Shown: piece after piece, positions 1 through 12,000 of the stretch
Layout: each line of letters starts with the position of its first letter
How positions within the stretch are numbered: position 1 is the stretch's first letter
Assembly: GCF_013393905.1 (NCBI RefSeq)
Contig: NZ_CP040275.1
Location: 1 to 64,000, forward strand
DNA from: Nostoc sp. C052
Lineage (GTDB): Bacteria; Cyanobacteriota; Cyanobacteriia; Cyanobacteriales; Nostocaceae
Length of the DNA stretch: 64,000 bases
Reading direction: 5' to 3'
The notes under the pieces: model-generated
Databases searched by the model: none
What the model was told of the DNA's origin: nothing
The model's input: the letters and a program-made list of their open reading frames with translations, nothing else
Translations under genes and position numbers: made by a program

Positions 1-3000
1 GTGGTTTCATCATCAGATGAGCGATCGCGGATAGCCAAAGAAGCACTAGTCCAGCTGCGGGAGACAAAAGCAAAACTCACAGAGCTAGAACAAGCTCAGA
101 CTGAGCCGTTAGCAATTATCGGCATGAGTTGTCGGCTTCCTGGTGGTGCTAACTCACCGGAGGAGTTTTGGCAACACCTCAGAGCCGGAGCCGATCTGGT
201 TTCAGAAGTACCTCTTAGTCGTTGGGATATTCAAGCGTTCTACGATCCCAACCCTGGCACACCGGGCAAAATTTACACCCGCCAGGGGGCATTTCTCAAT
301 CTACCCATTGATCGCTTTGATGCTCAATTCTTCGGCATTTCTCCTAGAGAAGCCAATTTTTTAGATCCTCAACAAAGGCTACTGCTAGAAGTTTGCTGGG
401 AAAGTTTAGAGTGCGCTGGCGTACCTTCAAAGTCGCTGCTAGGAAGCAAAACGGGTGTTTTTGTCGGGCTGATGAACCTAGAGTATCCCACCATCGCTTT
501 TCCCAACTACGAAGCTATCAATGCCCACTCAGCCTCCGGCTCGGCTCCTAGCACTGCTGCGGGACGAATTGCCTTTACCTTCGGTTTGCAAGGCCCAACT
601 CTAACTGTAGACACCGCTTGCTCCTCATCGCTGGTAGCGGTTCATTTAGCTTGCCAAAGTTTGCGGCTTGGGGAATCCGACTTGGCGCTGGCTTGTGGGA
701 TTAACCTGATGCTAGTTCCAGAAAGTTACATTGCTGAATGTCAGGCGCATACCCTTTCTCCCGACGGGCGTTGCAAGACCTTTGATGCCGCAGCCGATGG
801 TTACGGACGTGGAGAAGGATGTGGTGTAGTGGTTCTGAAACGCCTCTCGGATGCAAAACGGGATGGGGATAATATCTTAGCGCTGATTCGAGGCAGTGCC
901 GTCAATCAAGATGGTCGTAGTGGTGGTTTGACAGTGCCTAACGGGCCTGCCCAAGAACAAGTTATTCGTCAAGCACTGAACAATGGCAAAATCGATCCGG
1001 CTCAGATTAGCTATATCGAAGCTCATGGTACGGGAACATCTCTAGGAGATCCCATCGAAATTGTTGCTTTAGATGGGGTGTTTGGGAAAAATCACACCCT
1101 AGAAACACCCTTGATTGTCGGTTCTGCAAAGACGAATATCGGGCATACTGAATCAACTGCGGGTATTGCGGGATTAATCAAGTTAGTTCTGCAACTGCAA
1201 CATGAGGAGATTGCCCCCCATTTACATTTAAAACAACCTAATCCCCACATTAACTGGTCAGAATTGGCGATTTATGTGCCAACCCAACTCATACCCTGGT
1301 CGAAGGGGAATCAGCCCCGGCTGGCAGGAGTTAGTTCTTTTGGATTCAGTGGCACTAATGCTCATGTAATTGTCGAAGAAGCACCATTAAAGGAGCAGGG
1401 GAGCAGGGGAGCAGAGGAGCAGAGGAGCAGGGGAGCAGGGGAGCAGGGGAGAAGTGACAATGGTATTTCCCCTGCTCCCCTGCTCCCCTCCGCCCCTCTG
1501 CCCCTCTACCCCTCTGCCCCCCATCCCCTCTGTCCCCCTGCCTCTTCTAGGCGCCCCTACCATCTCCTGACTTTATCGGCTAAAAGTCAGCAGGGGCTAG
1601 TCGATCTCGGTCAGTCTTATCAAACCTACTTGGAAAGTCATCCAGAGGTATTGCTTGAAGATATTTGTTTTAGTGCCAATACAGGGCGCGATCGCTTTGA
1701 CTACTGCCTTGGACTTGTTGCTGCTACAACCACCGATCTGATTCAAAAGCTGAAAAATTGGCAAAATACTACGAAAACTAATTCTGAGACTCCACCGAAA
1801 ATTGCTTTTCTGTTTACAGGACAAGGTTCCCAGTATGCGGGGATGGGGCAACAACTCTATCAAACCCAACCAACTTTTAGAAAAGCACTTCAGGAATGCG
1901 ATGAAATTCTGCGTTCTGAACTAGAAATTCCTTTATTAGAAATACTGTATCCAGCAACAGACAAAGATTCACCTTTAAACCAAACAGCTTATACCCAACC
2001 CGCCTTATTTGCCCTAGAATACGCCCTTTATCAACTCTGGCGATCGTGGGGAATTACACCTGATGCCGTCATCGGTCACAGCGTCGGCGAATACGTAGCA
2101 GCTTGTATAGCAGGAGTCTTTTCCCTAGAAGATGGACTCAAACTGATTGCTGCACGGGGTCGCCTCATGCAGCAGTTACCGACTGAGGGCATGATGGTAT
2201 CTTTACTCGCCCCATTTGCACAAGTTCAACAAGTAACTGCACCGTATTCAGATTGGGTATCAATTGCTGCTATTAATAGCCCTGAAAGCACAGTTATTTC
2301 TGGTCAAATAGACGCAGTGCAAGCTATTGTTAGTCAATTGGAAAAACTTGGGGTAAAAAGCAAACAACTAGAGGTTTCTCACGCTTTTCACTCACCACTG
2401 ATGAAACCGATGCTGCCAGAATTCGAGTTAATCGCTCGTCAAATTACTTATCATCAGCCGCAGCTAAAATTCATCTCTAATATCACAGGTAAAATTGCCA
2501 CTTCAGAGGTAACAACACCGGAATATTGGTGTCGCCACATTCTCGCACCTGTGAACTTTGCAGCCAGTATGCAGACATTACACCAGCAAGGTTATGAGGT
2601 ATTTCTTGAATGTGGTTCGCAACCGATTTTATTAGGTATAGGTCGCCAATGCTTATCTGATGAACGCTTTACATGGTTGCCATCCTTGCGAGTCGGACAA
2701 GAAGATTGGCAGCAAATCCTGCAAAGTTTGGCAGATTTGTATGTGCGTGGGGCAGCGATCGCTTGGACTGGATTTTATCAAAATCTTCATTATCGTAAAG
2801 TAGTTTTGCCCACTTATCCTTTCCAGAGAAAACGCTACTGGGCGGAACTTACTCCAGCAAACAAACACAAACCTACTTCTGAGCAACAAACCCAGGTAAT
2901 AGCACTGCTGGAAGCAGGGCAAACTGAGCAGTTGTCCCAACTTCTCAGCAGAACCGATCGCCAATTAAATGCTGCTCAAGTTGAAATTTTAGAGCGACTG

Positions 3001-6000
3001 ATTCAAGAACATCAACAGCAACAAGCGATCGCTTCAATTCAGGATTGTCTGTATGAGGTGCAATGGCAACCCAGTCCTGACGCTGTTTCTGCTGCTGAAA
3101 ATTCCACACCTGGTCATTGGCTGATTCTAGCCAACTCAGGGACTTTAGCTTCTACCCTAGCTCAAGTTTTAGAGCAACAGGGACAAACCTGTTCTCTAGT
3201 AACTTCAGGAAAGGCAGATGGCAGAAGGCAGGAGGCAGAAGGAGATGAGGAAGTATTTTCTACCTTGTCCCCCTCATCTCTAACGGGAATTATCTACCTC
3301 TGGAGTTTGGATTTACCTGCGACGGAAACGCTAACTACAGCTACTTTGACAGCTAGCGTAAATACCAATTGCGGGCAACTACTGGATGTCATGCAAACTG
3401 TGGTATCCCAGCCTTGGAGTAGCACCGCTAAACTTTGGGTAATCACAGAGAACGCGATCGCTCTAGGTAAAGATTTACCAGCCATTTCTAAAGCACCTGT
3501 GTGGGGTCAAAGTCGGGCGTTTGGGCTGGAGTATCCCCAACATTGGGGCGGGTTAATAGATTTGGATCGACAAGCTGCCATTCAGGAACAAGCTCAGGCG
3601 ATCGCAATTGAGTTATTGGGAACTTCAGGAGAGGAACACATAGCTTATCGTTCAGGAACCCGGTATGTTGCTCGACTTGTTAAAAGCTACCCAGAAACTA
3701 CCTCTAAATTCTCTATTAAGAGCGATCGCTCTTATCTAATTAGCGGCGGATTAGGAGGCTTAGGATTAAGTGTCGCTCAGTGGCTAGTGGAACAAGGCGC
3801 TCGATACTTGATTTTACTCAGTCGCAGTGGCATCAATACTAGAGAAAAACAAGAAGCTGTTAAGCAACTCCGGGCAGCAGGAGTAGAAATTATTACGCCT
3901 ATAGCTGATGTGAGTGACGGTGAAAGTCTGCGAAATGCCATATCAGAGCTACTAAGAAAACTACCTCCTATCAGTGGAATTATTCATGCAGCAGGTAGCG
4001 ACGGTGGTATGTATCGGATTGCCGAGCTAGAGCATTCAATACTACAGCAAACGCTAGAACCCAAAGTAGCTGGTACTTGGAATTTACACCAAATTAGTCA
4101 GGATTGGGAATTAGACTTTTTTATCAACTTCTCTTCTATCGCTGCTGTGTGGGGATCGGCAAACCAATCTCACTACGCTGCTGCTAATGAATTTCAAAAT
4201 CTATTTGCAGCTTACCGCCAGTCTCAAGGATTACCAGCCTTAACCATAAATTGGTCTGCTGTTATCGGCGCAGGTATGATAAATCAACCTGGGGCTAAAG
4301 CCTTAACCCAAAGATTGCAGAAGATCGGCGTAGGGAGTTTGAATTTGACCCAGGTTAAAGCTGCGATGGGGTTACTGTTGAATTCCCAGAATCGCCAAAT
4401 TGTCGTCGCGCCTGTAGATTGGCAACGCTTTGGGGCAATTTATGCAGTAGGTCGAACTCGGCGACTGCTGGAGCAACTTGCACCGCAAACTCAACTTGAG
4501 CAAGCAATCGAGACAGCACAACCAACACAACTGCGCGAACAACTGACATCAGTTCCAGCCACAGAAGGTCTGGAAATATTACGCCGCACTTTGCAGGGCG
4601 AAGTGGCGCGGGTATTAGGCTTGCCGACAGAGGAATTACCAGCCCTTGAGCAAGGATTTTTTGAGTTGGGAATGGATTCGCTGATGGCAGTGGAATTACG
4701 CGATCGCCTCAACCAGCTTTTGGGGGTTAATTTACCCAGCACCTTAAGTTTTGACTTTCCCAACATTGAACGGTTGACTCACTATCTCGCCACAGATGTA
4801 CTAGCACTGGCCCAAGCAAAAGCAAACCAACCAAATGACCCTATTAGTGATATTTATGAACCTATAGCGATCGTTGGCATGAGTTGTCGCTTTCCTGGGG
4901 ATGCTACAGATCCCGAAAGCTTTTGGCAATTGCTGGCATCGGGAACTAATACTAGAGCAGAAATTCCCCAAAATCGCTGGAACATTGAAACTTATTATGA
5001 CCCGACTCCAGGAATCCCAGGCAAAATTTACACTCGCTACGGCAACTTTATCAACAGTATCGATCGCTTCGACCCTGCCTTTTTTGGTATTTCTCCCCGC
5101 GAAGCTGTAGCGATCGATCCACAACACCGATTGTTGCTAGAAGTAAGTTGGGAAGCTCTAGAACAAGCTGCGATCGCTCCAGAACGGCTGGCTGGTGCGT
5201 CTGTAGGAGTCTTTGTCGGCAACGACGGACACGACTACGAGCAGTTAATTGCCCAACATTTGCAGCAAAACCCTGATAGTCCTGTTGGCACTTTCGCGGG
5301 AACTGGTAATGCTTTTTCGAGTGCGGCTGGTCGTCTAGCCTACACCTTCGGTTTTACGGGGCCAACCCTGGCTATTGATACCGCCTGCTCATCATCGTTA
5401 GTCGCTATTCACCAAGCTTGTAATAGTTTGCACTTACGCGAATGTCAAATGGCGATCGCTGGCGGTGTCAAACTCCATCTTACTCCTGCCTCTTACATCT
5501 GGGCTTCCAGTGTGCGGATGATTTCTGGTGATGGTTTGTGCAAAACTTTTGATGCCTCAGCCGATGGCTATGCCCGTGGGGAAGGCTGCGGCATGGTAGT
5601 CTTGAAGCGTCTCAGTGAAGCTCAACGCGATGGAGACAGGATTCTAGCTCTAATTCGGGGCAGTGCAGTCAACCACGATGGTTCCAGCAGTGGTTTAACT
5701 GTCCCTAACGGGCAGGCTCAACAGCAACTTATTTATCAAGCACTTGCTTGGGCGCAACTCCAGCCTCATCAAATTAGTTACCTAGAGGCTCATGGAACTG
5801 GCACATCTTTAGGAGATCCAATCGAACTCAATGCCGCCGCCGCAGTTTTAGGGCAGGAACGCACTCCAGAATCTCCGTTATTTGTTGGCTCAGTTAAGAC
5901 AAACATTGGTCACTTAGAAGCAGCAGCAGGGGTTTCAGGGCTGATTAAAGTTGTTTTAGCAATGCAACATCAGATGATTCCACACCACTTGCACCTACAG

Positions 6001-9000
6001 CACCCTAATCCTAAAATTGATTGGAAAAATTTGCCTATCAAAATTCCGACTACGTTAACTCCCTGGGTTTCGTGCGATCGCCGCAGGGCTGGAATAAGTT
6101 CTTTTGGGTTTACCGGAACTAATGCTCATCTAGTGCTTGAAGAAGCGCCACCGTTACCGGATGCGGTAGAGACGAAATGGGAACGCCCCCTGCATCTCCT
6201 GAACTTATCTGCCAAAAATGCAGCAGCACTGAAGCAATTAGCGCTCAATTACTGCGAATACTTGCGCTTAGATGGCATATCGCAGCCACTCGCTGACATC
6301 TGTTTCACTGCTCACACAGGACGTTTACACTTTAGCGATCGCTTGAGTGTAGTAGGAGCAACAGTCGCCCAGATGGCAACGAAACTTACTGCTTTCTGTC
6401 GCCATGAAGAGTTGCCTGGACTCAGTAGTGGGATAATTGGGAATGAACCTCCGAAAATCGCCTTCCTATTCACAGGACAAGGTTCCCAGTATGCGGGAAT
6501 GGGGCAACAACTCTATCAAACCCAACCAACTTTTAGAAAAGCAATTCAGCAATGCGATGAAATTCTGCGTTCGGAATTAGAAATTCCTTTATTAGAAATA
6601 CTGTATTCTCAAACAGATTCACCTTTAAACCAAACAGCTTATACCCAACCCGCCTTATTTGCCCTAGAATACGCCCTGTATCAACTTTGGCAATCTTGGG
6701 GAATTACAGCTAGTGCCGCGATCGGTCACAGCGTCGGCGAGTATGTAGCGGCTTGTGTAGCTGGAGTCTTTAGCCTTGAAGATGGACTAAAACTGATTGC
6801 TGCCAGAGGTCGCCTCATGCAACAGTTACCAACTCAAGGCATGATGGTAGCTTTACTCGCCCCAGTTGCACAAGTCACAGAAGCAATTTCTCCCTATTTA
6901 GAACAAGTATCAATTGCTGCTATTAATAGTCCTCAAAGTACAGTAATTTCCGGTCAAACAGCCGCAGTGCTAGCCATTGTTACCGAACTGGAAAAACTGG
7001 GAGTCAAAACCAAGCAACTACAAGTTTCTCATGCCTTTCACTCACCACTGATGAAACCAATGGTAGGGCAATTTGAGTCAGTCGCACGCCAGATTACCTA
7101 TCATTCGCCGCAGCTAAAATTTATCTCTAATATCACAGGCACATTTGCCACCTCAGAAGTCACAACACCTGAATATTGGTGTCACCATATTCTCGCACCT
7201 GTGAATTTTGCTGCCAGTATGCAGACATTACACCAGCATGGCTATAAAGTATTTCTCGAATGTGGTTCGCAACCGATTTTATTAGGTATGGGTCGCCAAT
7301 GCGTATCTGATGAAGGCTCTACATGGTTGCCATCGTTGCGAATTGGACAAGAAGATTGGCAGCAAATTCTGCAAAGTTTGGGAAAATTGTATGTTTTGGG
7401 AGCAAAGGCAGATTGGGTGGGATTTGAGAGCGACTACCGCCGTCACAAGGTGAAATTACCTACTTACCCTTTTCAAAGACAGAGTTACTGGCTAGAAACT
7501 CCATCTCAACCCACAACGAAGCCAAGCTACAACCGACATCCCTTACTTGGTGAAAGATTACAACTAGCCAGTCGTACCAAAGAGATTTTCTTTGAATCTA
7601 TTATTAGTGCATCATCTCTAGCTTACCTAGCTGACCACCGTATATTAGAGCAGGTAATTTTTCCAGGTGCAGCTTATTTAGAAATGGCGATCGCAGCAGC
7701 AGCTAATATTTTTCAATCTGACTGCATTGTGTTAGAAAACGTAGCGATCGCTCGACCTTTAATTTTAGAAACACACCAGGAAAAGATTGTCCAAGTAATC
7801 TTGAGTCCTTTAGAAAATCAGGGTTATGGCTTCGAGATTTGCAGCCGTGACTCTCAGAGAGAAAATAGTGAGAACCCTTGGACTGTCCATACTACAGGTA
7901 CAGTTTTAGCAAACGAGACAAACACAATCCCCGCAGAATTAGATTTAGAGACTTGGACAAATCAGGAGTCAATCGAAGTTAAGGCATTTTACCAGCAGTT
8001 ACAACAGCAGGGTATTGATTATGGTTCTAGTTTCCAGGGATTGCAAAAGTTACAGCGAGGACAGAATCAAGCTTTGGGGCAGATTCAACTTCCTGCAAAT
8101 TTGCATCAAGATTGTAATTATTGGCTCCATCCAGCGTTGTTAGATGCAGCGATGCAGGTTGTGGGTGGTCTTGTGGAAATAGATCGAGTTTGCACCTACG
8201 TTCCCGTTGGTGTTGAACGTTTGATAGTGTATCGCCGTCCCAGCTTAGAAATATGGGCAGTTGCTTCTTTGCAAGAGCAGTCAAATTTTGCGCTCAAAGC
8301 TCAGGTTACATTGTTTGATAGCGAACGCCAACTTGTAGCAGTGCTGGATGGTTTGCGATTCCAAGCAGTCACATCTCAAGCACTTCTAAATCAAGGTAAA
8401 GACTCTCTACAGAATTGCCTTTATGAGGTGGAATGGCGATCGCAGTCCCGGTTTGGCAAATTAGAACCTCCCCACTTTATTCCATCTCCAGAGGCGATCG
8501 CTAACCAACTCCAACCGCACCTAGAGCGTTTGATTGCTGGCGATGACATCCAGATTTACACCACCCTCCTGCCCCAACTTGAGCAGTTAAGTTTAGAGTA
8601 TATTATCCAAGCATTAAGTCAACTGGGGTGGTCTTTCTCAGTCGGAGATAAATTCTCCCTCTTAGTTGCTGCTCAACGTTTGGGTGTTGTACCCCAACAC
8701 TACCAACTCTTACAACACCTGTTACAAATTCTCACCGCAGAGCAAATTTTGACGGCAATTTCCGGTCAGTGGCAAGTCCGCCAGCCTCTACCTGCTGCTA
8801 ACCCAGATATTTATCTCCAAAGTTTGCAACCATACACTACTCTTATTCAAGGCGAACTAACTTTGGTGCAGCGCTGTGGAGAGAACCTGTGTGCAGTCTT
8901 GCGTGGTGCTGCGGAGCCAACCCAAGTAGTTTTTCCCACGGCAGATATTGATTCAGCTACTCAACTTTACCAAGACTCACCCGCCGCGCAAATTTACAAC

Positions 9001-12000
9001 ACCCTAGTGCAACAGGTTGTGAAAATAGCAATAGCTGATGCACCACCCCAACGAGGAATTCGGATTTTAGAAATTGGTGCAGGTACGGGAGGAACGACCA
9101 GCTATTTATTGCCAGAACTACAGGCTAGTCAAACTCACTATTGTTTTACTGATATTGGTCAGCTTTTCCTCAGTAAAGCCCAAAACCGATTTGAAAATTA
9201 TAAATTTGTCGATTACAAAACTTTAGACATTGAGCAAGAGCCAACAGCCCAAGGTTTTGATGCTTATGAATACGATGTGGTGATAGCAGCCAACGTTTTA
9301 CACGCCACTCAGGATATCAACCAAACCCTACAGCACGTCAAACAGTTACTAGCTCCAGGAGGGTTGCTCGTGTTGCTAGAAGGAACCGATCGCCAACTTT
9401 GGATAGATTTGATCTTCGGCTTGCTACCAGGCTGGTGGCGTTTCCAAGACCGAGAATTACGACCCGATTACCCCTTACTAAATGTTTGCCAATGGCAACA
9501 AGTCCTACAAACTAATGGGTTGAGTCCTGTTGCTGTGCTACCGCCACCAGCTACAGGAGCAAAACAGTCGGTAATTATCGCCCAAAATATTGAGCAACCT
9601 TTAGAGAAATCAATAGTTAAAGAGCGGGGTTGGCTAATTCTCGCAGATCGGCAGGGAGTCGGCAGCCAACTCGCCGAACATCTGCAAACTCAAGGCGAAA
9701 CTTGCACTCTGGTATTGATTAAAGAGGGAACGGGGAACAGGGAACAGGGAACAGAGAGGAACAACCAGTTTCCTGTTGCCAGCCAAACAATAATCAAGCA
9801 ACCTTTGGCAACTGAACAGCTGTTACAAATAGAACAGTCTGCTTCCCCCCAAGAATACGAGCAGTTAATTAAAAAGATTGCCGACCAAACGCCAGGATTA
9901 TATGGCATCATTCATTGTTGGACACTTGATAGCCCTGAAGCTTCAGCGATTAATGCCCAAAATCTGGAAGCGATCGCTCACTTAGGATGTGGTACAGTCT
10001 TATCCCTTGTACAAGCAGCGATCGCCGCTAATCTTTCCCCGCAACCCCGACTATGGATAGTAACTCGTGGTACACAACCCGCCGATCGCTCAGAACTGAA
10101 CCTATCTGGAGTGGGGCAGTCATCTTTATGGGGTATGGGCAAAGCGATCGCTCTAGAGCATCCAGAATTACGGTGTACGCGCATAGATTTAGATCCCAGC
10201 GAGAGTATTGAAGAACAAGCCGCTAGTCTTTGGGCTGAAGTGTCGGCTGAAGACCAAGAAGACCAAATTGCTTTACGGCGGAATGCTCGGTATGTTCCTC
10301 GCTTAATTGCCAGTTCTCAGATTTTGGCAAGTCCTTTTCAACTGACAATGACGAGTCGAGGTTCTTTAGATAAACTGATCTTGGCATCGACAACTCGCCG
10401 TTCTCCCAATCCAGGGGAAGTAGAAATTCAAGTCAAAGCCACTGGACTAAACTTTCTAGATGTCATCGCTGCCCTAGATTTGATTCCAGAACAAGTGGAT
10501 GGTGTTTCTCAGTCACATCTCAAACAAATGGTGAGTTTTGGTGGCGAATGTGCCGGGGCGATCGTTGCTTTAGGAGCAGGAGTTGAGGGATTTGCTATTG
10601 GCGACGCGGTAATTGCCGTAGTTGAGGGTGCATTTAGTCAATATGTCACCGTCAAGGCTACCCAAGTCGTTGCCAAACCCCAACGCCTGAGCTTTGCCGA
10701 AGCTGCCTCGATTCCCAGCAACTTTTTAACTGCTTACTATGCCCTGAAGCATTTAGCCAAAATCTCACCAGGCGATCGCGTTTTAATTCATGCTGCTGCT
10801 GGCGGAACTGGGATCGCCGCAGTCCAAATTGCCCAAAAAGCCGGAGCAGAAGTTTTTGCCACCGCCAGTCCCTCCAAGTGGAAAACCCTGGCAGGAATGG
10901 GTGTGCGACATATTATGAATTCTCGTACAACCGAATTTGGCGATCGGGTGATGCAACTAACCCAAGGACAAGGGGTAGATATTGTTCTCAACTCGTTAAC
11001 TTCTGGTGATTTTGTTGCCAAGAGTCTCTCGGTTGTAAGAGAAGGTGGACACTTCATCGAAATTGCCAAGCGTGGGGTGTGGACAAGTGCCGAAGTTGCT
11101 GCCGTCCGTCCAGATATTATTTATACAACTTTCGACTTGGTACGTACTGCTCAAGAGCAACCAGACCTAATACATTCATTGCTGACAGAAATAGCAGAAA
11201 AGTTTGCTAGTGGTTATTTTCAACCTTCACCATTAACAGTATTCCCCATTCAGCAGACTGTACAAGCTTTTCGTTATATGCAACAAGCCAAGCATATTGG
11301 CAAAATTGTTGTCACTCAGGAGGATGAGTCAGCAAGGGAACTCCAAAAAATAAATTATCCCAATTTCTGGACTCAACAAGCCTTTTCCTCTCCCCTGCTC
11401 CCTGCTCCCTGCTCCCCTGCTCTATCTTTTTCTGCCGACGGCACTTATTTGATTACAGGTGGCTTGGGTGGGTTGGGATTATTGGTTGCCCAATGGTTGG
11501 TGGACAAAGGCGGCAAACATCTAGTATTAGTCAGTCGTCGCCCAGCTAATGAAGCGGCGCAAAAACAAATTAACGCGATCGCACAAGCTGGCGTTGAGGT
11601 AACAGTCATTCAAGCTGATGTTGCCGATTATGAAGCCATGAGCCGTGTATTTAGTCATATCCGCCAATCTTTACCAACCTTAAGGGGTATTATTCACTCA
11701 GCAGGAATGCTCGACGATGCCACATTACAACACCAAAGTTGGGAAAAATTTGCTCGTGTGATGGCTCCCAAGGTGCAAGGAGCTTGGAATTTGCATCAAT
11801 TAACTCTCACAGATGCAATAGATTTCTTTATTTTGTTTTCCTCGGTTTCTTCATTACTCGGTGTTCCTGGACAAGCCAATCATGCCGCCGCGAATGCGTT
11901 TCTAGATGGATTTGCCCACTATCGGCGATCGCTCGGTTTACCTGGTCAAAGTCTACACTTGGGAACAGTGTCCCAAATCGGAGAAGCCGCTGAAAAAGGG

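Noticed and set aside
1391..1543. CRISPR-like array
   Set aside because: Units are 7-8 bases, tandem and without spacers.
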